Shown: positions 37,559 through 46,323 of the stretch, piece after piece | Numbering within the stretch: position 1 is the first letter of the stretch | Layout of the letters: each line of letters opens with the position of its first letter | From: a bacterium | Lineage (GTDB): Bacteria; Bdellovibrionota; Bacteriovoracia; Bacteriovoracales; Bacteriovoracaceae | Length of the DNA: 64,000 bases | NCBI GenBank assembly: GCA_030425045.1 | Contig: JAUHVL010000002.1 | Span: 62,001-126,000 of the forward strand | Reading direction: 5' to 3' | Program-made: the position numbers and the translations under genes | The notes under the pieces: model-generated | Seen by the model: only the letters and a program-made list of their open reading frames with translations | Database searches by the model: none | What the model was told of the DNA's origin: nothing

Positions 37559-37915
37559 ACTGATGTAGTTAGATGGATATGTTTCAATTTTAAAATTTAA
37601 ACTATTTTAGATAACCCAATAAAAACATCCCTGTTTTTAGACGTTTAAAATGCTCCCTTCGTGGTCAAGTTTTAAACATCCATAGTTTTTAATTAGGAGA
37701 TGACCAATACTTGCCCGAAGGGTCGGGGCAGGATGACCCGATATTGGTTATCGCAAAACATGGAAGTTTTAATTTATATTTTGTAAGTATTTGGAACTTT
37801 ATAAATACTACAACTTTACATTGATAGCCTATCTCCAATTAAAGGCATCAGTTTATAAATCTTTTCATAAGCATTGAATATTTAAACTTATAACGATACA
37901 TAGGATCAAATCACT
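37559..37915 (+). ncRNA. Structured intergenic element, copy 2
   Basis: Between 37550 and 37928 there is no gene. The sequence is homologous to 10205-10620. SL1 is GTTTAAAA (37643-37650) with TTTTAAAC (37670-37677), where the closing pair is G-C instead of A-T in copy 1: a compensatory change. SL2 stem GATGACCAATA (37699-37709) with TATTGGTTATC (37742-37752) is identical, as is SL3 (37755-37770). SL1 loop is shorter, lacking the CCCAC/GTGGG hairpin. It lies between unrelated genes, in the same orientation as copy 1. Confidence 0.6.
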
Positions 37916-37928
37916 CCCTGGAGAACTT

Positions 37929-38366
37929 ATGAAAACTGCATTACTCATTTTAGTGGGCCTTATTACTTTTTCAGCTAATGCTTACGGGCCAATTTTTTCT
38001 TATCACTTAGAAATTGAAACCTATGGTGAAGGTACGACTGAGATTTTTCTCGATGAGATTGAGCGTGATGGATGGAAAGAGAAACTTGGGAAGTGGGGTG
38101 ATGCCGTTTATGTCCTTGGAAAAAGGGATGTCCTCTTTCAAGATAAAACAATTTCAGAAAGCATTGGTGATGTTGAATTTACCATCAGAAAGACCAAAAG
38201 AGGCGCCTTTCGTGCTTGTTTAGGTATTTCAGTTGGTGATTATGACTCATCTTCAGAAGCCTGTACTTACCTAAATCCAGGGGTAAATATTCTTGAGGCC
38301 GATGGTGGAGATCATACTAGTGGTTCATGGAGCTTTGACGGAAAAGCCGTTATCCACCTGAAGTAA
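37929..38366 (+). CDS. Small secreted protein of unknown function
   Basis: The 145-residue protein has a signal peptide ending SANA and an acidic, beta-rich mature part with two cysteines (FRACLGIS and SEACTYLN). No family is recognised. CTGGAG lies 7 nt before the ATG. The second structured element lies directly upstream. Confidence 0.65.
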   Translation: MKTALLILVGLITFSANAYGPIFSYHLEIETYGEGTTEIFLDEIERDGWKEKLGKWGDAVYVLGKRDVLFQDKTISESIGDVEFTIRKTKRGAFRACLGISVGDYDSSSEACTYLNPGVNILEADGGDHTSGSWSFDGKAVIHLK

Positions 38367-38485
38367 GAGGTGGTCACCTTTTGTCTAATATAAAAACACT
38401 GTTAGTAAGTTTTTCAATCTAGGCCAATAAAATTGGTTTTTGATCCATAATAGTCAGGCACACAATAATTATATGGAGACTATAT

Positions 38486-38608
38486 ATGGAACGCTTTTCA
38501 GACTTTTTAAAAGATATTCTTGATTTCAATATCCACGGTTTAGATATCAATAACGAGTTTAACTCTCAGCTGACAAACGAATTAGAAAGAAAAGAGTCAA
38601 ACGACTAA
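38486..38608 (+). CDS. Possible small protein of 40 residues
   Basis: ATG at 38486 follows GGAG at 7 nt spacing. The product would begin MERFSDFLKDILDFN and end ERKESND, an amphipathic acidic helix without a signal. Its stop overlaps the bacterioferritin stop as CTAA, as in other convergent pairs here, which supports a real gene. No family is known for it. Confidence 0.4.
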   Translation: MERFSDFLKDILDFNIHGLDINNEFNSQLTNELERKESND

Positions 38609-39087
38609 TTGCCAGCATCCATTACAATTTGAGACTGCATATAGCTCTCGACACCAATCTTTTCAATAAGACCTTGTTGAGTTTCGAGCCAATCAATATG
38701 TTCTTCCTCACTATCTAAAATAGAAGAAAATAAGTCTCTTGAAACAAAGTCTCTGGCCGATTCAGCGTGAGCGATCGCCTCTTTAAGTAGGGGAACCGCA
38801 TTATACTCAACTTGAAGGTCGCACTTTATGATCTCTTGGATATTCGTTCCAATATTTACCTTATCTAATTTTTGAACATTAGGAATTCCTTCTAGAAAAA
38901 GAATTCTTTTAATCAATTCATCGGCGTGCTTCATTTCATCGATAGAAGCTTTGTACTCGAGAGCTCCAAGTTTTTCTAATCCCCAGTCCTGTAACATTCT
39001 CGCATGCAAGAAATACTGATTAATGGCGGTTAGTTCTTTAGTTAAAACTTGATTAAGAAAATCGATAACTTTAGCGTCACCTTTCAT
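38605..39087 (-). CDS. bfr: Bacterioferritin
   Basis: From the ATG at 39087 (GGAG 7 nt upstream) the protein has 160 residues, the usual length. Motifs: VLTKELTAINQYFLHARM with Glu, YKASIDEMKHADELIKRILFLEG (Glu and His of the diiron centre, Met for haem), VEYNAVPLLKEAI, and SILDSEEEHIDWLE. It oxidises and stores iron as a haem-binding 24-mer. The bfd gene lies 29 bp upstream on the same strand, so storage and release are co-expressed. Confidence 0.95.
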   Translation of the reverse strand: MKGDAKVIDFLNQVLTKELTAINQYFLHARMLQDWGLEKLGALEYKASIDEMKHADELIKRILFLEGIPNVQKLDKVNIGTNIQEIIKCDLQVEYNAVPLLKEAIAHAESARDFVSRDLFSSILDSEEEHIDWLETQQGLIEKIGVESYMQSQIVMDAGN

Positions 39088-39115
39088 AATGAACTCCAAA
39101 ATAGCTAATTAAAAT

Positions 39116-39322
39116 CTAGTCTATCTTGGACTTTTGTTTGTGATTTGTATACGAAGAAAGTTTTGTCTTAGCAGCTTGCATTTGATCGATGGCCTCTACG
39201 ACGCAAATTCCACAATCTGAACCAACTCCAAGCCTTTTAAGGATATCTTTAGTTGAAAGCCCTTTGGCGAGCTGTTCTTGTACATGTTGATCGGTAATGC
39301 CTTTGCATAAACAAATAATCAT
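39116..39322 (-). CDS. bfd: Bacterioferritin-associated ferredoxin
   Basis: This 68-residue protein begins MIICLCKGITDQHVQE and has a second cysteine pair in GSDCGICVVEAI. These four cysteines (CxC and CxxC) bind the [2Fe-2S] cluster of Bfd proteins. Bfd delivers electrons to bacterioferritin to mobilise iron. I see no convincing Fur box in the 110 bp upstream. Confidence 0.9.
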   Translation of the reverse strand: MIICLCKGITDQHVQEQLAKGLSTKDILKRLGVGSDCGICVVEAIDQMQAAKTKLSSYTNHKQKSKID

Positions 39323-39436
39323 AAAGGCAAGTATAGCACAGATGTTTGCCTCATCAAACTAATATCTGAACCGGCTAATATTTTTCTGCCACGCCAAATA
39401 TCAACTACTTACGCAAAGCGACAAAACTATTCGTCG

Positions 39437-41176
39437 TCAGGTAAGCTCTTCGACAAAGATTTTTTCGGTAATCTTCCAATACTTATCTCGTTTCCTAGCA
39501 ATCACAAACTTTGGGATTCTGAGCAACTTTTGATACTTGATAACATCATCGGCATTACCAAGGTGTTCACACAACTCAGGTCTTCTCATATGAGAACGAA
39601 GAAAGTTGATATTAAATTTCTTAAGTCCAGTTTGAGAACCTAAGTAATGACGCTCGCTTAAATACTTGGCATCAAAATCGTAATACTTCACTTCTAAAAA
39701 GTTATGTCCATTTTTATCGACACCTTTTTCTAACTCAAAAGAATCAGGTGTTAAGATATGGGCATCTTTAGAAAGCCTCGCCTGTTTCAACTTAGAGTCG
39801 GCATCGATTAAAACAGCTTCACATTTTTCGCACTCTCTAGCTGTCACATCATTTTCTTGTCCACAACTTGGGCATAATTTAAAACGAAAACGATGACCAC
39901 ATTCAATAATCTCCATGGTGTGGGCATCTTGATAGGCACCTTTACACTTTCTTCCATAATGTTCAATCATCTCACCATCATCATTAGCTAGGCCCCAAAA
40001 AGTATTATCACAGCCACAGTCTGGACAGGTGACGACTACTGGAACACTTTCTTTACTTGGTCTTTTATCACTTATTTCTGGTGCATAAATATCATGTCCC
40101 ATTCCCGTATAATCGAGGATAAAACAATCTTTCTTTTTAGGATCAAGTCTCAAGCCTCGACCAATGATTTGCTGATAAAGGCTCACCGACTCTGTCGGAC
40201 GTAAAATAGCAATCACATCCACATGTGGAGCATCGAACCCTGTTGTTAAAACAGAAACATTGACGAGGTATTTAAATTTTTTCTGCTTAAACTCTTCAAT
40301 AATTTGATCGCGCTCAGAATTCTCGGTATCCCCTATGACAATTTTGGCCTCCCCTTCGGGAAGTGAGGCCAGTATTTCTTCGGCATGTTTAACAGTAGCA
40401 CTAAAAATCATCACTCCCTGGCGGTTATAATTTTCAGTAATGTCGATAATATTTTTAATAATAAGTGGAGTTAATCTCTTTTGTTGTTTTAATAACTCTT
40501 CAACCTGAGAAGTAGAATACATTCTTCCCGACTCAGTTAAATCAGAGAAGTCATAACAAGTGACGGGAATATCAATTTTAACGGGAACAGTGAGATACTT
40601 ATTTTTGATCATGTACTCAAGAGGAAGTTCGAAAACACATTGTTTAAAAAATCGTTTTTCCTGAGTTTGCAAAACTCCATTATGGTTGTACTCATAAATC
40701 CAACCCATTCCCAAACGATATGGTGTTGCAGTTAAACCAAGGATGCATAGTCCTTGATTATTCTCTTGTAACTTTTTAATGACGTCTCCATATTGGGTTT
40801 CCTCGCTTGAGTTAACGCGATGGCATTCGTCGATGATTAAAAGATTAAAATTTTTAAAGAAACTTTCCTTGGCCCTCGCCACCGATTGGATACTCCCGAA
40901 AATAACTTTGTCATCAGTATCTTTTTGATTGAGACCTGCAGAATAAATACCAGCTTTAAGCCCATAGCTTTCATATTTAGCGTGATTTTGTTCAACCAGT
41001 TCTTTGACATGGGCCAATACAAGAACACGTCCTTTTGCTATTTTTGCTAACTCGGCAATAACAAGACTTTTCCCGGCACCAGTTGGGAGAACGATAACAG
41101 CGGGTTCTCTCGATTTTCTAAAATAACTTAATGTATTTTCTACAGCTTGGGATTGATATGGTCTCAATTTATACAT
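39437..41176 (-). CDS. radD: RadD-like SF2 helicase-family ATPase
   Basis: The 579-residue protein matches E. coli RadD (YejH) in length and along its whole sequence: LRPYQSQAVENTLSYFRK, LPTGAGKSLVIAELA (Walker A), IIDECHRV (DECH), LGLTATPYRLG, VLTTGFDAPHVD and ILRPTESVSLYQQIIGRGLR. The C-terminus has a zinc-finger set (CPDCGCDN, CPSCGQEN, CEKC). RadD works with RecA and SSB in recombination and double-strand break repair. It stands alone. Confidence 0.93.
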   Translation of the reverse strand: MYKLRPYQSQAVENTLSYFRKSREPAVIVLPTGAGKSLVIAELAKIAKGRVLVLAHVKELVEQNHAKYESYGLKAGIYSAGLNQKDTDDKVIFGSIQSVARAKESFFKNFNLLIIDECHRVNSSEETQYGDVIKKLQENNQGLCILGLTATPYRLGMGWIYEYNHNGVLQTQEKRFFKQCVFELPLEYMIKNKYLTVPVKIDIPVTCYDFSDLTESGRMYSTSQVEELLKQQKRLTPLIIKNIIDITENYNRQGVMIFSATVKHAEEILASLPEGEAKIVIGDTENSERDQIIEEFKQKKFKYLVNVSVLTTGFDAPHVDVIAILRPTESVSLYQQIIGRGLRLDPKKKDCFILDYTGMGHDIYAPEISDKRPSKESVPVVVTCPDCGCDNTFWGLANDDGEMIEHYGRKCKGAYQDAHTMEIIECGHRFRFKLCPSCGQENDVTARECEKCEAVLIDADSKLKQARLSKDAHILTPDSFELEKGVDKNGHNFLEVKYYDFDAKYLSERHYLGSQTGLKKFNINFLRSHMRRPELCEHLGNADDVIKYQKLLRIPKFVIARKRDKYWKITEKIFVEELT

Positions 41177-41256
41177 TTCATCATGATAACTGAGCTAGTT
41201 TTTGTTAGTCCAGTACAGGGTTTACGTCCCAAGGTGAAAGTTTTAGAATCAACATT

Positions 41257-42120
41257 ATGCGTTTATTGTTGATCACTCTTTTTTGTTTTTCTGCTTATGG
41301 TCTTAATTATCAGATTCATCCTGAGGCCACTTATAGCTCTACTCAAATTAAGTCCCACGGCTATGATATTAAAATTCATCAGTGGAAGAAGATTGATAAT
41401 GAAGACATTGCTCTTACCTCTCATGGTTATCTCGACCATTGTTTATATCTAAAGCCAGTCTTAAACAGATTGATCGATAAAGGTTATAATGTTGTCTGTT
41501 ATGATCTTCCAGGTCATGGACTCTCTTCTGGAAAAAAAGGTGATATTAAAGTTTTTGATGAATATCGTTTGGTTCTCAATGATGTCATCAAAACACTTCC
41601 TAGAACGAAAAAAAAGATTTTCTTAGGTCATAGCACAGGGAATGTTGGCCTAACTCAAAACCTAATGGATCAAACGTGGAGTTCTCCTTTTGATCGCATC
41701 ATCATGATTGCTCCGCTGACACGATCATATATGTGGAAAGCCTATCAATGGGCCATCAAAGAGCCGGTTGTTAATAAAGTGAAGTGGGTTCCGATCTTCA
41801 TGAGAAACGACCACCCCGATTACAAGGCCCTAGTCAAAAATGATCCTCATCGCTTGAAGAAAATTCCTACCAATTGGTTGTGGCAATTAAATAAATGGTA
41901 TCTCGACATTAATGAAACCTATATTATGCGAGGAAGAAGCTTATCCGTTTTTTTCGGAAAGAAAGATACCATCGTGGATAAAAAGTATGGTGAAAACTTT
42001 TTTACAAAAGTTTTTCCCAATAGCAGAATTTTTATCTTAAATGAGTCCCACCATATGCCCTATTATGATAAAGAAGAAAATATTAAAAACTTTTATACTC
42101 AATTAGATTCATTACTTTAG
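41257..42120 (+). CDS. Secreted alpha/beta hydrolase (lysophospholipase-like)
   Basis: The 287-residue protein has a short signal peptide (ending SAYG). It has the oxyanion region SHGYLDHCLYLKPV, then YDLPGHGLSSGKKG, nucleophile Ser in GHSTG, and His in NESHHMPYYD. This matches monoacylglycerol-lipase-like enzymes, so lipid ester hydrolysis in the periplasm or outside is likely. TAGAAT is 7 nt before the ATG. Two small genes follow closely. Confidence 0.82.
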   Translation: MRLLLITLFCFSAYGLNYQIHPEATYSSTQIKSHGYDIKIHQWKKIDNEDIALTSHGYLDHCLYLKPVLNRLIDKGYNVVCYDLPGHGLSSGKKGDIKVFDEYRLVLNDVIKTLPRTKKKIFLGHSTGNVGLTQNLMDQTWSSPFDRIIMIAPLTRSYMWKAYQWAIKEPVVNKVKWVPIFMRNDHPDYKALVKNDPHRLKKIPTNWLWQLNKWYLDINETYIMRGRSLSVFFGKKDTIVDKKYGENFFTKVFPNSRIFILNESHHMPYYDKEENIKNFYTQLDSLL

Positions 42121-42128
42121 GAGAAACT

Positions 42129-42323
42129 ATGTCGCTTGGTGATTTTGAACGAAGAGAAAATAAAAACTTTCAAAATAAATGTAAATATCTTCTCGCTCAA
42201 ATTAAAGTAAAAGATAAGAAAGTCTGGGAAGAGCTTAACGAAGAATTCCAAAATGAAGTCTATGTCGATGAAACGTGGGAGTTCTCAGAAAAACTCATTA
42301 AAATTTATAACGACCTCAACTAA
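42129..42323 (+). CDS. Small cytoplasmic protein of unknown function
   Basis: This 64-residue acidic helical protein has no signal and no recognised family. An AGGAGAAACT ribosome binding site and a gap of only 8 bp after the hydrolase stop show it belongs to the same operon. Confidence 0.55.
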   Translation: MSLGDFERRENKNFQNKCKYLLAQIKVKDKKVWEELNEEFQNEVYVDETWEFSEKLIKIYNDLN

Positions 42324-42330
42324 GTTTTAA

Positions 42331-42717
42331 ATGAAAGCGCTCATTCTCTTATCTATCATTTCTTCAATCTATGCTCTAACACCGACAAAGATTCAACACG
42401 AAAAAGGCTATCAGATGGTCACGAACAAAAAGTGTCATCTTCATATTGCCTATGGCAGTTATGGTAGCGGTACTCCATACGACGTAGAGAAAAAAATTGA
42501 TCAGTATATTAAAAAGCATAACTTCGTCGAACGCTCATTTTACTGGGTATCTGGTCTTGAGGGTGAGACCGATCACTGCCTTATCCTAAAAGAAATTGGT
42601 GAAGTGGATAAACATTTTTTTCAAATCAAAAAACTCATTCCACAATTTAGCAAAAAAGGCTACACCACCCTAAAAGACAATAAAGGCAATATCCACAAAA
42701 CAACGTGGCCTAAATAG
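42331..42717 (+). CDS. Small secreted protein of unknown function
   Basis: The 128-residue protein starts 7 bp after the previous stop and has a short signal peptide (ISSIYA). The mature part has two cysteines (NKKCHLHIA, TDHCLILK). No family is recognised. It is the third gene of the hydrolase operon. Its stop is 2 bp from the convergent SnoaL-like gene. Confidence 0.58.
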   Translation: MKALILLSIISSIYALTPTKIQHEKGYQMVTNKKCHLHIAYGSYGSGTPYDVEKKIDQYIKKHNFVERSFYWVSGLEGETDHCLILKEIGEVDKHFFQIKKLIPQFSKKGYTTLKDNKGNIHKTTWPK

Positions 42718-42719
42718 TT

Positions 42720-43130
42720 TTAAGAATGAGAAAATTTCTTTTTTAAAAATAAGTAGAGAGTTCGGATGACAGGAATCTTCTCGAGCATCTCTTCTCCGAC
42801 ATCCCAATAATCACGATGATAGCTTACCCTACCTTCTTTTAATTTAAAGTGGCTACTCCCATGAATCGAATATTCTTTTTCATTTATTAAAAACAAAAAG
42901 TCCCAAGTAACGAAGACTTGATCCTCTTGTCTTATTTTGTCGAGAATAATAAATCGAGGATTTCCGAGCTTTTCAAACATCACCTTGAAAATTTCTTTTA
43001 CTGTCTCTCGAGACTGAAACTCATTAAAAGGATCTTTAAAAAAAACATCGTTATGATAGTATTGATCGATTTCATTTAGTGAGTCGATCGTTAATGATTC
43101 ATACCATTGAATAAATTTTTCGAGATCCAT
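42720..43130 (-). CDS. SnoaL/NTF2-like protein
   Basis: The 136-residue protein has the NTF2-like cone: WYESLTIDSLNEIDQYYHNDVFFKDPFNEF, ETVKEIFKVMF, VFVTWDFLF, YSIHGSSHFKLKEGRVSYHRDYWD. Such proteins are enzymes or binding subunits; the HRDYWD end is typical of members found beside DUF1365 and FAD genes. It is last in that operon, 9 bp after DUF1365. Activity is unknown. Confidence 0.78.
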   Translation of the reverse strand: MDLEKFIQWYESLTIDSLNEIDQYYHNDVFFKDPFNEFQSRETVKEIFKVMFEKLGNPRFIILDKIRQEDQVFVTWDFLFLINEKEYSIHGSSHFKLKEGRVSYHRDYWDVGEEMLEKIPVIRTLYLFLKKKFSHS

Positions 43131-43139
43131 TTTTTAACC

Positions 43140-43868
43140 TTAGGATGTTAATGAGAACTTATACTTTTTTGGCTTACGAAAGTACCTAATCTTTTTAATA
43201 AACAATCTTAACGCTTGATAATGGATTAAGGCAACAACCATCATTGTGTAAAGAGGAAAGCGAAAAAAGAGTTTGAGGATATTCGAATCATTAAACTCAA
43301 TAGCATCACCAACAATATAGGTATTTAAGGCCAATTCGTTATCGATATAATAATTGATAAAAACTTTGTCTTTCTTTCTAAAGTCAAAGCGATACTCTCC
43401 TTCGCGATCATAAAAGGGAGATACATGAAACTGTTTCGGTAACGTGATTATATTTCTTTTAGGATCATCTTTCAGAACATAGACATGACTCTCTCCAAAA
43501 GTATTATTCACCTCACATAAAACATATTTCAACTCTCCCTTTTCTTCAAAGTACCAAAAGCTAACGGGGTTAAATACATAACCAAGTACTCTTGGAAAAG
43601 TCTGTAAAATGATGCTTCCCTTAAAGTTTTTTATTCCAGCACTTTTTAATTGCTCAAGTGCCCATTGTTTAAGATCACTTCCGTCTCGGGCCCCATGATC
43701 TTTTGAGTAAAATGAAAACAAGTTAAATTTATCAACACTAAAAAGTCGTGAGTTAAGTTTATCTATTTGCTCAAGAGAGAATTTTATATAAAAGCCATTA
43801 TATGAAAATTCATTACATCGTGGCGAATGCCTCTTGTGAAATATTCTCGCTATGTTTAGAGACTTCAC
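43140..43868 (-). CDS. DUF1365-family protein
   Basis: The 242-residue protein has the family hallmarks: RIFHKRHSPRCNEFSYNGFYIKF, FSFYSKDHGARDGSDL, FPRVLGYVFNPVSFWYFEE, LCEVNNTFGESHVYVL and KQFHVSPFYDREGEYRF. Its function is not known. It usually sits beside the FAD amine-oxidase-like gene and often a cyclopropane-fatty-acid-synthase-like methyltransferase, suggesting lipid modification. It overlaps the FAD gene by 56 bp. Confidence 0.9.
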   Translation of the reverse strand: MKSLNIARIFHKRHSPRCNEFSYNGFYIKFSLEQIDKLNSRLFSVDKFNLFSFYSKDHGARDGSDLKQWALEQLKSAGIKNFKGSIILQTFPRVLGYVFNPVSFWYFEEKGELKYVLCEVNNTFGESHVYVLKDDPKRNIITLPKQFHVSPFYDREGEYRFDFRKKDKVFINYYIDNELALNTYIVGDAIEFNDSNILKLFFRFPLYTMMVVALIHYQALRLFIKKIRYFRKPKKYKFSLTS

Positions 43869-45153
43869 GAATGCTTATTCCTTTATCACTATTTTTATCA
43901 TTTTCGATAATTGCACGAACTGCTTTGAGAGCACTATCAATCCCATCTTCATGAAAGCCATAACGTTGCCATGCTCCTGCATAGAAAATATTATTTTTCC
44001 CTTGAATCAAAGGAACCTCTTTTTGAGCATTAATAGCATCACTTGTAAAAAGGGGGTGTTGATAATGAATTTTTTTAAACGTTTGATGAGGATCAATTTC
44101 AGAAAAAGGGTTAAGAGTCACGATCACGGGGACCTCTGTTTTTAAGGGCTGTAACTTATTTATTAAATAACTTACAGAAACAGCACTAAAGCCATCATCT
44201 TTTCTCTCTGATAAATAATTCCATGCTGCCCAAGCTTTTTTAAGAGGGGGCAGCTGACTTTTATCAGTATGGAGGTAGGCCGTATTTTTCTGATAATGAA
44301 AATGTTTTAAAACCTCTTCTACTAACCCCGTCGGCTTTAGAATCTCTCTCGTTTCTGGAGGGTGAGTCGCAAACAGGCAGTAATCAAAAGACTCTTCTCT
44401 TTGAGTTGTTTTAAGTTTTACTCCACCATCAAATGGTCGAACATCGAGCACGGGTTCATTTAAAAATTTATGTTCAATATTTCTGAGAGCTTTTTCTACA
44501 TAGGTGCGACAACCACCAAGGACTGTTTTCCACTGGGGTCTATCATTGTATTGAAGTAGTCCATGATTAATACAGAACCTTATAAAAGTATAAGCTGGAA
44601 ACTTCTCCATCTCATTAGTCGGCGTCGACCATATACACCCCCCCATTGGCAAAAGGTACCACTCACGAAATTCATAGGAGTATTCATACTTATCAAGCAG
44701 TTCTCCCAAGGTTATGGATAAATCATTTTGGCATTCTGAAAGGTAACGATGTGAGCGATTATTAAATTTTAAAATTTCATAAAGAAATTTATAAAACTTT
44801 GGTCTCACAATATTTTTCTTTTGAGCAAATAAAGGAGAAAGTTCTGTTCCTGCGGCCCAAGTAATATCGTCACAGGCCCTGTGAATACTAAAGCTCATGT
44901 CACTGGGGTGAGTTTGTATATCTAGCTCATCAAAAAACTTAATAAGGTTTGGATATGTTCTATCGTTATGGACAAGAAAACCTGTATCAGCAGCAACCTG
45001 TTTTCCTTCTACCTCGATATCAATCGTATTTGTATGACCACCAAAATAATGTCCGGCCTCAAATAAACTAACTTGATAGCCTTCTTTATTTAAGTAATAG
45101 GCCGCCGACACTCCTGAAATTCCAGATCCAATAATCGCAATTTTTTTCATCAC
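43813..45153 (-). CDS. FAD-dependent amine-oxidase-like protein
   Basis: This 446-residue protein starts with the Rossmann motif IAIIGSGISGVSAAYYL, then FEAGHYFGGHTNTID and DTGFLVHNDRTYPNLIKFFDELDI, hallmark of the COG2907 group. The C-terminus has the FAD-capping segment NIFYAGAWQRYGFHEDGIDSALKA. It likely oxidises a lipid or carotenoid-like substrate. GGGAGGTG precedes the start. Tandem repeats at 45181-45203 may be an operator. Confidence 0.9.
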   Translation of the reverse strand: MMKKIAIIGSGISGVSAAYYLNKEGYQVSLFEAGHYFGGHTNTIDIEVEGKQVAADTGFLVHNDRTYPNLIKFFDELDIQTHPSDMSFSIHRACDDITWAAGTELSPLFAQKKNIVRPKFYKFLYEILKFNNRSHRYLSECQNDLSITLGELLDKYEYSYEFREWYLLPMGGCIWSTPTNEMEKFPAYTFIRFCINHGLLQYNDRPQWKTVLGGCRTYVEKALRNIEHKFLNEPVLDVRPFDGGVKLKTTQREESFDYCLFATHPPETREILKPTGLVEEVLKHFHYQKNTAYLHTDKSQLPPLKKAWAAWNYLSERKDDGFSAVSVSYLINKLQPLKTEVPVIVTLNPFSEIDPHQTFKKIHYQHPLFTSDAINAQKEVPLIQGKNNIFYAGAWQRYGFHEDGIDSALKAVRAIIENDKNSDKGISIREVSKHSENISQEAFATM

Positions 45154-45180
45154 ACCTCCCTACGCGATGCGCACCAACAT

Positions 45181-45203
45181 TAGACAATACGTAGACAGAT
45201 ACG
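45181..45203. promoter_or_regulatory. Tandem 11/12-bp repeats upstream of the FAD operon
   Basis: TAGACAATACG (45181-45191) is followed directly by TAGACAGATACG (45192-45203). The pair lies 28-50 bp upstream of the FAD gene start on its 5' side and could bind a regulator. No regulator gene is adjacent. Confidence 0.35.
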
Positions 45204-45260
45204 CATAAAATCACGTTACCACGGAAAAAAAGCTATACAAGATTTAATTTATGTCTAAGA

Positions 45261-46223
45261 TCAGGGCTTAAGGCCAGAAAAGAACTCCAATGCCCGAAGT
45301 TCATTCCAATACTTATTGTGAGAACTCTTGTGGAGAAAACCAACATGTCCTCCTTGATCTGGAATCTCTAAGTATACCTGAGACAAGTTTTTAACCTGCT
45401 CTAAGGGATAACAGTTCCCATCTAAGAAAGGATCATTGAGAGCATTAACTATTAAAGTAGCACAAGAAATTTTTGAGAGATGATTAAAGGTACTACATTG
45501 AGTCCAATAATCAAGAGCATCTTTAAAACCATGAATAGGAGCAGTTATCAGATCATCGAACTCTTGAAAACTTTTAAAGTTTTTAATTTGATTGAGATTA
45601 TAATTCGAGTCATTAAAAAGTTTATTTTTCTGTTCAACTTTTTTTACCAACGAAGAAATAAAGTGTTTCGTATAGACTTTATTAAATCCCTTTGCCAAAG
45701 CATAGGAGCTACTCTTTAAACACATCGGTGTAGACAAAACAAAAGAACCTTTGATTTGAGAAGGAAGATCCTCTCCTTTCTCTGCAAGATACTTAAGTGT
45801 AATATTCCCCCCCATACTATGGCCTAAAAGATAGACTTCTTCGTATCGCGAACAAACAGAGTTCATCACGAGACTTAAGTCAGATGAAATGCCAGAATGA
45901 TAAGAGCGCATCAGGCGATTTGTTTCACCACTACAACCTCGACAATTCCAAACTAAAACATCATATCCATTTTTTTCAAGAGAGTGGACCTGCCCTTTAA
46001 TATGAGTCGAGCGAGAACTTCCCTCTAGACCATGAGAGATTACAACGAGTTTTTTATTGCCACTTATGACCCAATCTAAATCTAAAAAATCTCCATCTGC
46101 TAACTCTAGACGTTCTCTTTGATAGTGAGGATCTTCTACCTTACGAAAATAATAAGGAATGATGGTTTCAAGATGACCATTATTAATGGGAAAAGATGAT
46201 TTAAAACTCGATTCAATTATCAT
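45261..46223 (-). CDS. YheT-family alpha/beta hydrolase
   Basis: From the ATG at 46223 the protein has 320 residues. It keeps INNGHLETIIPYYFR, VVISHGLEGSSRSTHI, VLVWNCRGCSGETNR, nucleophile in LGHSMGGNITLKYLAEKG, and GGHVGFL near the end. This matches YheT/COG0429 hydrolases, whose substrates are unclear. TATAAT lies exactly 6 nt before ATG 46223, which supports this start and a leaderless mRNA. It is divergent from tolC. Confidence 0.88.
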   Translation of the reverse strand: MIIESSFKSSFPINNGHLETIIPYYFRKVEDPHYQRERLELADGDFLDLDWVISGNKKLVVISHGLEGSSRSTHIKGQVHSLEKNGYDVLVWNCRGCSGETNRLMRSYHSGISSDLSLVMNSVCSRYEEVYLLGHSMGGNITLKYLAEKGEDLPSQIKGSFVLSTPMCLKSSSYALAKGFNKVYTKHFISSLVKKVEQKNKLFNDSNYNLNQIKNFKSFQEFDDLITAPIHGFKDALDYWTQCSTFNHLSKISCATLIVNALNDPFLDGNCYPLEQVKNLSQVYLEIPDQGGHVGFLHKSSHNKYWNELRALEFFSGLKP

Positions 46224-46229
46224 GAATGC

Positions 46230-46235
46230 ATTATA
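46230..46235 (-). promoter_or_regulatory. Candidate -10 box of a leaderless mRNA (yheT-like gene)
   Basis: On the minus strand TATAAT is followed by GCATTC and then ATG at 46223. No Shine-Dalgarno is present. Confidence 0.4.
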
Positions 46236-46323
46236 TGCCATAAATGCACTTTTTTTGTCTAAGTCGTTAAATAAATATTTAAAAACAATTTGTTTAACCT
46301 ATAATCCTCAAATTGGAGACTTT

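Noticed and set aside
39323-39436. Fur box upstream of bfd/bfr
   Set aside because: No 19-bp Fur-like palindrome could be seen.
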